Shown here: positions 60,150 through 64,000 of the stretch, one piece after another
Layout of the letters: each line of letters begins with the position of its first letter
How positions within the stretch are numbered: the first letter of the stretch is position 1
Source: an uncultured Erythrobacter sp.
Lineage (GTDB): Bacteria > Pseudomonadota > Alphaproteobacteria > Sphingomonadales > Sphingomonadaceae
Length of the DNA: 64,000 nt
Direction: 5' to 3'
NCBI GenBank assembly: GCA_947503275.1
Contig: CANNCZ010000001.1
Coordinates: forward strand, 186,001-250,000
The notes under the pieces: generated by a model
Database searches by the model: none
What the model was told of the DNA's origin: nothing
What the model saw: the letters and a program-made list of their open reading frames with translations, nothing else
Made by a program: the position numbers and the translations under genes

Positions 60150-61348
60150 CGACAACTTGCGACCTTGCATCCCAGGATATGGGCACTGGCGTCGCAGCGG
60201 CGCTAACCGCGGTCGACTGCATAGCCAGTGATGTAAGCGAGCAAGCCTATAGCCGTCTGTTCGGAGCGGACGGGCAGTTGGCGATCGTGCTGACTGTGCT
60301 GCTCACATTGTATGTCGCGTTCTTTGGCATCTCATTGATGCTGGGCCGGTCAAACCTCTCGATCCGCACCTTGATCCCGCGCATGATGACCATCGGTTTG
60401 GTGCTGACATTTGTGACGAGTTTTGTCGCGTATCAGAATTTCTTCTACAACATCTTCGTGCTTGGACCCGATTGGCTCGCAGGCGCGCTGACAGGCTCGC
60501 AAGGTTCGGCAACCGCGACTTTCGCGACTAAGCTCGATATCGTGTTTCTTGCCGTCCAAGAGGCGAGCACAGGGCAAGAGAATATCGACCTGTTCTCACC
60601 GCCCGGCATGATGTGGGCAGGGGCGATGATGCTTCTGCTGGGCACCGTCGGGTTGTTAGTAACTGCGCGCATTGGATTGGCGTTGCTGCTCGCAGTGGGT
60701 CCGATTTTCGTGGTTCTGGCGCTGTTTAATGGCACGCGTGGGCTGTTTGTTGGCTGGCTCAAAGGGTTGGTCATGCTGGCGCTTGCACCGATATTTGCGG
60801 TCGTGGGCGGGTCGATCATGCTTGAGATGGCAGTGCCGATCCTTGCAGCGCTGGTCGCGGTTCCCGGACAAATCGATCAACAAGCTGCGATGGCGTTTTT
60901 CGTAGTGGGCTTCGTGCATGTCTTGTTGATGTTGATGGTTCTGAAAGTCGCGTCAAACATGGTCGGCGGATGGACGGTGTTTGGTCTCGCGACCCCTGAA
61001 AAGAGCGATGACCGCCCAATCAACACCGCACAGACACCGCCCGCTGCCGTGCCACCTCTAGCTGTGTCCGACCGTGCCGCTCGCACTGCACCGCCTGCCG
61101 CTGCGGCTGCTGCGGTGGGACAACGCCGCATCGAAGTTGCTGTGCCCACCGCTCAGGCCGCCAATGATACAGGCCCATCATACGGGCCAAGCGTCGTTCG
61201 TGAGACAAAAGTCTACACAACCGCTTCAGGCGGCGGTCAGGCTGGTGCTGTAGGGTCGGCAACATCGCGCACACACGGGATCGGCAACCGCTTCCGTTCG
61301 GCCAACACAAGTGGCGCGGCTGTAAAGAAATCGGAGAATACCAAATGA
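60146..61348 (+). CDS. virB6: Type IV secretion inner-membrane channel VirB6/TrbL
   Basis: 400 residues. Periplasmic N-terminus, six or so membrane helices (about residues 35-280) with the long central loop of VirB6/TrbL, then a cytoplasmic or periplasmic tail of about 110 residues rich in Ala, Pro, Thr and Ser. VirB6 forms the inner-membrane part of the channel. ATGA overlaps at both ends tie it to virB4 and virB9. Confidence 0.88.
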   Translation: MTTTCDLASQDMGTGVAAALTAVDCIASDVSEQAYSRLFGADGQLAIVLTVLLTLYVAFFGISLMLGRSNLSIRTLIPRMMTIGLVLTFVTSFVAYQNFFYNIFVLGPDWLAGALTGSQGSATATFATKLDIVFLAVQEASTGQENIDLFSPPGMMWAGAMMLLLGTVGLLVTARIGLALLLAVGPIFVVLALFNGTRGLFVGWLKGLVMLALAPIFAVVGGSIMLEMAVPILAALVAVPGQIDQQAAMAFFVVGFVHVLLMLMVLKVASNMVGGWTVFGLATPEKSDDRPINTAQTPPAAVPPLAVSDRAARTAPPAAAAAAVGQRRIEVAVPTAQAANDTGPSYGPSVVRETKVYTTASGGGQAGAVGSATSRTHGIGNRFRSANTSGAAVKKSENTK

Positions 61349-62208
61349 ACCGCGCCGAAAAGCTTCGGCTCCCCGTGATGGGGCTTGCGCTCGCTTTGAC
61401 CAGCTTGGGTGCTGTGTCTGCCACCGCACAAGATGCCCCTGCGCCGATTGAGATTGCGCCTGCCAATGATCCGAGGCTTGTAACAATGGTCTTTGACGAG
61501 AGCCAAGTTTACACCGTGCGCGGCAAAACTCGGGTGCAAACCACAATCAAATTCGCGCCCGACGAAGCGATCCAGAATGTTGCGGTTGGCGACAGCAATG
61601 CTTGGCAGATTCAGCCCAATCAGGCGCAATCAATCCTGTTCGTCAAACCGCTGGAGACAAATGCGCGCACAAATATGACAGTTGTGACTAGCGAGCGGAC
61701 TTATCTGTTTGATCTCGTCGCATCACCGCGCAATCGGCCTTTATACGTGCTGCAATTCCGCTATCCCGAACTCGAGGCGGCTCAGGCCGCTGCAGCGCTT
61801 GCGGCAGCAGAAGAGGAAGCGCGAGCGGCAGCGGACCTTGGTGAGCCAAACGCAGTTGAGCTCGCCGCAGCCAATGACCCCTACGCGGTGGCAGACCCCG
61901 CATTGCTCAATTTCGATTGGGAGGGTGATGGTGAGAGCGACCTGTTACCCGCGCGCGCGTATGATGATGGCGAAGCGGTGTTTTTGACGTGGCCAGCTGG
62001 CTCTACGATCCCCGCGATCCTGATCACAAATGCCGATGGTGATGAGGGGCCGGTCAACTTCACCGTTCGCGGCGAAACCATTGTGCTCGACATGGTTCCC
62101 ACGCAGATTATTCTGCGATCTGGCGGCGACAGCGCCACTTTGACAAACACCAATCCTGCCCCCGCGCGACGCGCAAGCGCTGCCTCACAAGGGGTATCGG
62201 GATCATGA
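61345..62208 (+). CDS. virB9: Type IV secretion outer core protein VirB9/TrbG
   Basis: 287 residues. Signal peptide to about residue 28 (SATAQ), N-terminal domain with IEIAPANDPRLVTMVFDESQVYTVRGKTRVQTTIKFAPDE (the VirB9 signature region), a central Ala/Glu-rich helix (about 145-185), and a C-terminal beta domain. It forms the outer-membrane core ring with VirB10 and usually VirB7; no VirB7 gene is seen. Start overlaps the virB6 stop (ATGA). Confidence 0.88.
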   Translation: MNRAEKLRLPVMGLALALTSLGAVSATAQDAPAPIEIAPANDPRLVTMVFDESQVYTVRGKTRVQTTIKFAPDEAIQNVAVGDSNAWQIQPNQAQSILFVKPLETNARTNMTVVTSERTYLFDLVASPRNRPLYVLQFRYPELEAAQAAAALAAAEEEARAAADLGEPNAVELAAANDPYAVADPALLNFDWEGDGESDLLPARAYDDGEAVFLTWPAGSTIPAILITNADGDEGPVNFTVRGETIVLDMVPTQIILRSGGDSATLTNTNPAPARRASAASQGVSGS

Positions 62209-62246
62209 TTACCACGACAGATACAGCTGATCGGGAGATGAAATAA
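62205..62246 (+). other. 13-codon mini-ORF bridging virB9 and virB10
   Basis: ATG at 62205 overlaps the virB9 stop (ATGA) and its TAA at 62244-62246 overlaps the virB10 ATG (TAATG). The frame (MITTTDTADREMK) contains the virB10 Shine-Dalgarno GGAG. It may simply keep ribosomes moving between the two genes; a product is not expected to matter. Confidence 0.35.
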
Positions 62247-63388
62247 TGCGTCTTGCCATGCGTCTTCCGCCCAAAAAGGGCGATAACGGAACAGCCGGTG
62301 ATGGTGATCCGCGTGATGAAGAATCCGCAGAGGTCATCGACCTAGCAAGCCGCAACGGCTTCTCGCCCGTCGCAGAACGAAAGTCCAAGACCGAAGGCTT
62401 AGGCCTTGCTGCAGGGGTTGCGATAGTCGGACTGCTTGGCGCAGTGAGCTTTTGGGCGATGAATGCGTCGCAGCAGAATGAGCAGGCTCAAACGGTCGGA
62501 AGCACGGCTCAACCAGCGCAGGCGGCAGCTCCAGTGGTCCAACCCACACCGCAAACCGCGCCGCCACCTGCACCCGTAGTGCAGCGTCCCGATCCTGCAC
62601 CTGCGCCGATCCTCGCCAATGCTCCCGGAGCTGCGCTTGGTCCGGCAGTCAATCCCTATGCAAGTCCGACTATGATCTATGATGCAAGCCGAGCCGCGCA
62701 ATCCGCTGCGGCACAGCAGGCAGCCACAACCGGATCGGCAGGCGCGAGCACGGCGGGAAGCGGAGTGTCCGGCGCAGCAGGAACGGCCGCGGCCTTCGCA
62801 AGTCGCGTGGGCGGCGTGGGCGGCGCGACAGCTCAGGCGGTCGCTATGACCAATCCGACGACGACCGTCACCAAGGGAACCATGATCCCGGCTGTGCTGG
62901 AAACGGCGATCAACACCGATGTGCCTGGCTATGTGCGCGCGGTTGTCAGCCAAGATGTGCGAAGCTTCGATGGAACGCGGGTCTTGATCCCGCGCTCTTC
63001 GCGGTTGATCGGTCAGTATCAATCTGGCGTGCAACAGGGTCAGAAACGGGCTTATGTGATTTGGACTGATCTGATCCGCCCCGATGGTGCGACCATTCAG
63101 ATTTCGTCACCCGCTGTGGGTTTTGATGGAACCACTGGCCTTGCCGGGGACGTCGACACCCACTTCTTTAGCCGGTTTGGGTCAGCCATGTTGCTGTCTG
63201 TCGTCGGCGGCCTCGGTGCGATTGCATCCGGCGGAGCCTCTGTGGTTATCGGCGGAGCAGGTCAGAGTGCTGCCAGCACCGCCCTGCAACAAGACGGCCA
63301 ACGCAGCCCCACTATCCGGGTGCGCATGGGCGAACCAATCCGCGTCTTCACTGCGCGCAACCTCGATTTCAGCACAGTCAGCCAATAG
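62246..63388 (+). CDS. virB10: Type IV secretion core protein VirB10/TrbI
   Basis: 380 residues. Cytoplasmic N-terminus, one membrane helix (about 55-73), a long Pro/Ala/Gln/Gly-rich periplasmic linker (to about 200), then the VirB10 C-terminal domain: KGTMIPAVLETAINTDVPGYVRAVVSQDVRSFDGTRVLIPRSSRLIGQY and the outer-membrane antenna region GRFGSAMLLSVVGG-like (SRFGSAMLLSVVGGLGAIASGG). It spans the envelope and transmits ATPase signals. GGAG about 8 bases upstream. Confidence 0.93.
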   Translation: MRLAMRLPPKKGDNGTAGDGDPRDEESAEVIDLASRNGFSPVAERKSKTEGLGLAAGVAIVGLLGAVSFWAMNASQQNEQAQTVGSTAQPAQAAAPVVQPTPQTAPPPAPVVQRPDPAPAPILANAPGAALGPAVNPYASPTMIYDASRAAQSAAAQQAATTGSAGASTAGSGVSGAAGTAAAFASRVGGVGGATAQAVAMTNPTTTVTKGTMIPAVLETAINTDVPGYVRAVVSQDVRSFDGTRVLIPRSSRLIGQYQSGVQQGQKRAYVIWTDLIRPDGATIQISSPAVGFDGTTGLAGDVDTHFFSRFGSAMLLSVVGGLGAIASGGASVVIGGAGQSAASTALQQDGQRSPTIRVRMGEPIRVFTARNLDFSTVSQ

Positions 63389-63405
63389 TCGCAGCTCGCA
63401 TAGTC

Positions 63406-64000
63406 ATGACCGCCGATATCCACTCTCTCCCCGCTACGTCGGACAATTCCGCTGGCGATGTGTCTGAAGGAGAGGCGGAGTTCGCCGCGATTGCGGGAGA
63501 ACGCAGCGTCTATCTCGACGCCTATCTCGCTCCGTTCAAACGGTGGCTCGACCGTGATACGGTGACGGAGATCATGGTCAACGAGCCCGGAGAGGTCTGG
63601 GTCGAAGATGCCTTGGATCCTGGTATCAAGAAGATCATCACGCCAGAAATTGACGACCGCCTCGTTCAGCGTCTGGCCGAGCAAGTCGCGCGGGTCAGTC
63701 ATCAGGGGATCAACCGCGAACACCCGCTGTTAGGCGCAACCTTGCCCGATGGTGCGCGGATCCAATTTTGTGGGCCGCCTGCGAGCCGTAAGCACTGGGT
63801 CATGGCGATCCGCCGTCACCGCCGCTTGGACTTGCCGCTTGATGCATATGACACCGGTCCATTGCAGGGCGAGGTGCAGGTAGAGCTGCCCGATCCGCAG
63901 TTTCAACCCATAGCGTATTTGCGCGAGGCGATCCGCCATCGTCGCACGATCCTGATCTCCGGCGGCACCAGCACGGGTAAGACGACGTTCCTCAATGCGA
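63406..64000 (+). CDS. virB11: Type IV secretion ATPase VirB11 (3' partial)
   Basis: Open to the window end, so no stop is visible; 198 residues are present. N-terminal domain with YLDAYLAPFKRWLDRDTVTEIMVNEPGEVWVED (the family start), GINREHPLLGATLPDGARIQF near residue 105, and Walker A ISGGTSTGKTTFLNA at the edge. VirB11 is a hexameric traffic ATPase at the base of the channel. ATG at 63406, 17 bases after virB10, has no clear Shine-Dalgarno. Confidence 0.92.
   Translation, partial: MTADIHSLPATSDNSAGDVSEGEAEFAAIAGERSVYLDAYLAPFKRWLDRDTVTEIMVNEPGEVWVEDALDPGIKKIITPEIDDRLVQRLAEQVARVSHQGINREHPLLGATLPDGARIQFCGPPASRKHWVMAIRRHRRLDLPLDAYDTGPLQGEVQVELPDPQFQPIAYLREAIRHRRTILISGGTSTGKTTFLNA

Overview
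The window comes from an aerobic anoxygenic phototrophic alphaproteobacterium. The gene order, the purely oxygen-dependent AcsF cyclase, the ALA synthase, the PpsR/PpaA regulator pair and the spheroidene-branch genes without pufC or puc genes all suggest Sphingomonadales, most likely Erythrobacteraceae. This is inferred from gene content; no 16S or tRNA gene is present.

Layout. 1-5.8 kb: end of a membrane-anchored flavoprotein, a NupC nucleoside transporter, a CDP-alcohol phosphatidyltransferase, a DUF1499 membrane protein, then two lipoprotein electron carriers (cytochrome c and a blue copper protein). 5.8-44.1 kb: a compact photosynthesis gene cluster. Its left arm (minus strand) reads bchFNBHLM-lhaA-puhABC-hypothetical-acsF-puhE-hemA. 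The centre (plus strand) holds ppaA-ppsR and bchG-pucC-like-bchP-tspO plus a small gene. The right arm (minus strand) holds crtF and bchCXYZ-pufBALM. Then come crtD-crtC (plus) and bchIDO plus a small membrane gene (minus). An M90 peptidase gene sits between tspO and pufM. 44.2-51.1 kb: a ferric iron ABC transporter (permease divergent from ATPase and binding lipoprotein), ferredoxin-NADP reductase, an SDR and an aldo/keto reductase. 51.1-55.5 kb: a predicted beta-helix lipoprotein followed by a TonB-dependent receptor. 55.8-64 kb: a TPR protein, then a VirB-type secretion operon (virB1, B2, B3, B4, B6, B9, B10, B11), cut by the window end.

How it works together. HemA makes ALA. BchIDH/BchO insert Mg, BchM methylates and AcsF closes the fifth ring with O2. 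BchLNB and BchXYZ reduce the macrocycle, BchF and BchC modify side groups, and BchG and BchP add and saturate the tail. CrtC, CrtD and CrtF finish acyclic carotenoids made from precursors whose genes are not here. PufBALM and PuhA form the LH1-RC core, with LhaA, PuhB, PuhC and PuhE as assembly factors. Sites of the TGT-N12-ACA type lie in front of bchF/ppaA, bchG, bchC and crtF/crtD. Those are the promoters expected to be silenced by PpsR under oxygen and relieved by PpaA. No tetraheme pufC is present, so one of the two lipoprotein carriers is an attractive candidate for re-reducing the reaction centre.

No intergenic gap exceeds about 300 bases. I saw no tRNA, rRNA, CRISPR array or insertion sequence.
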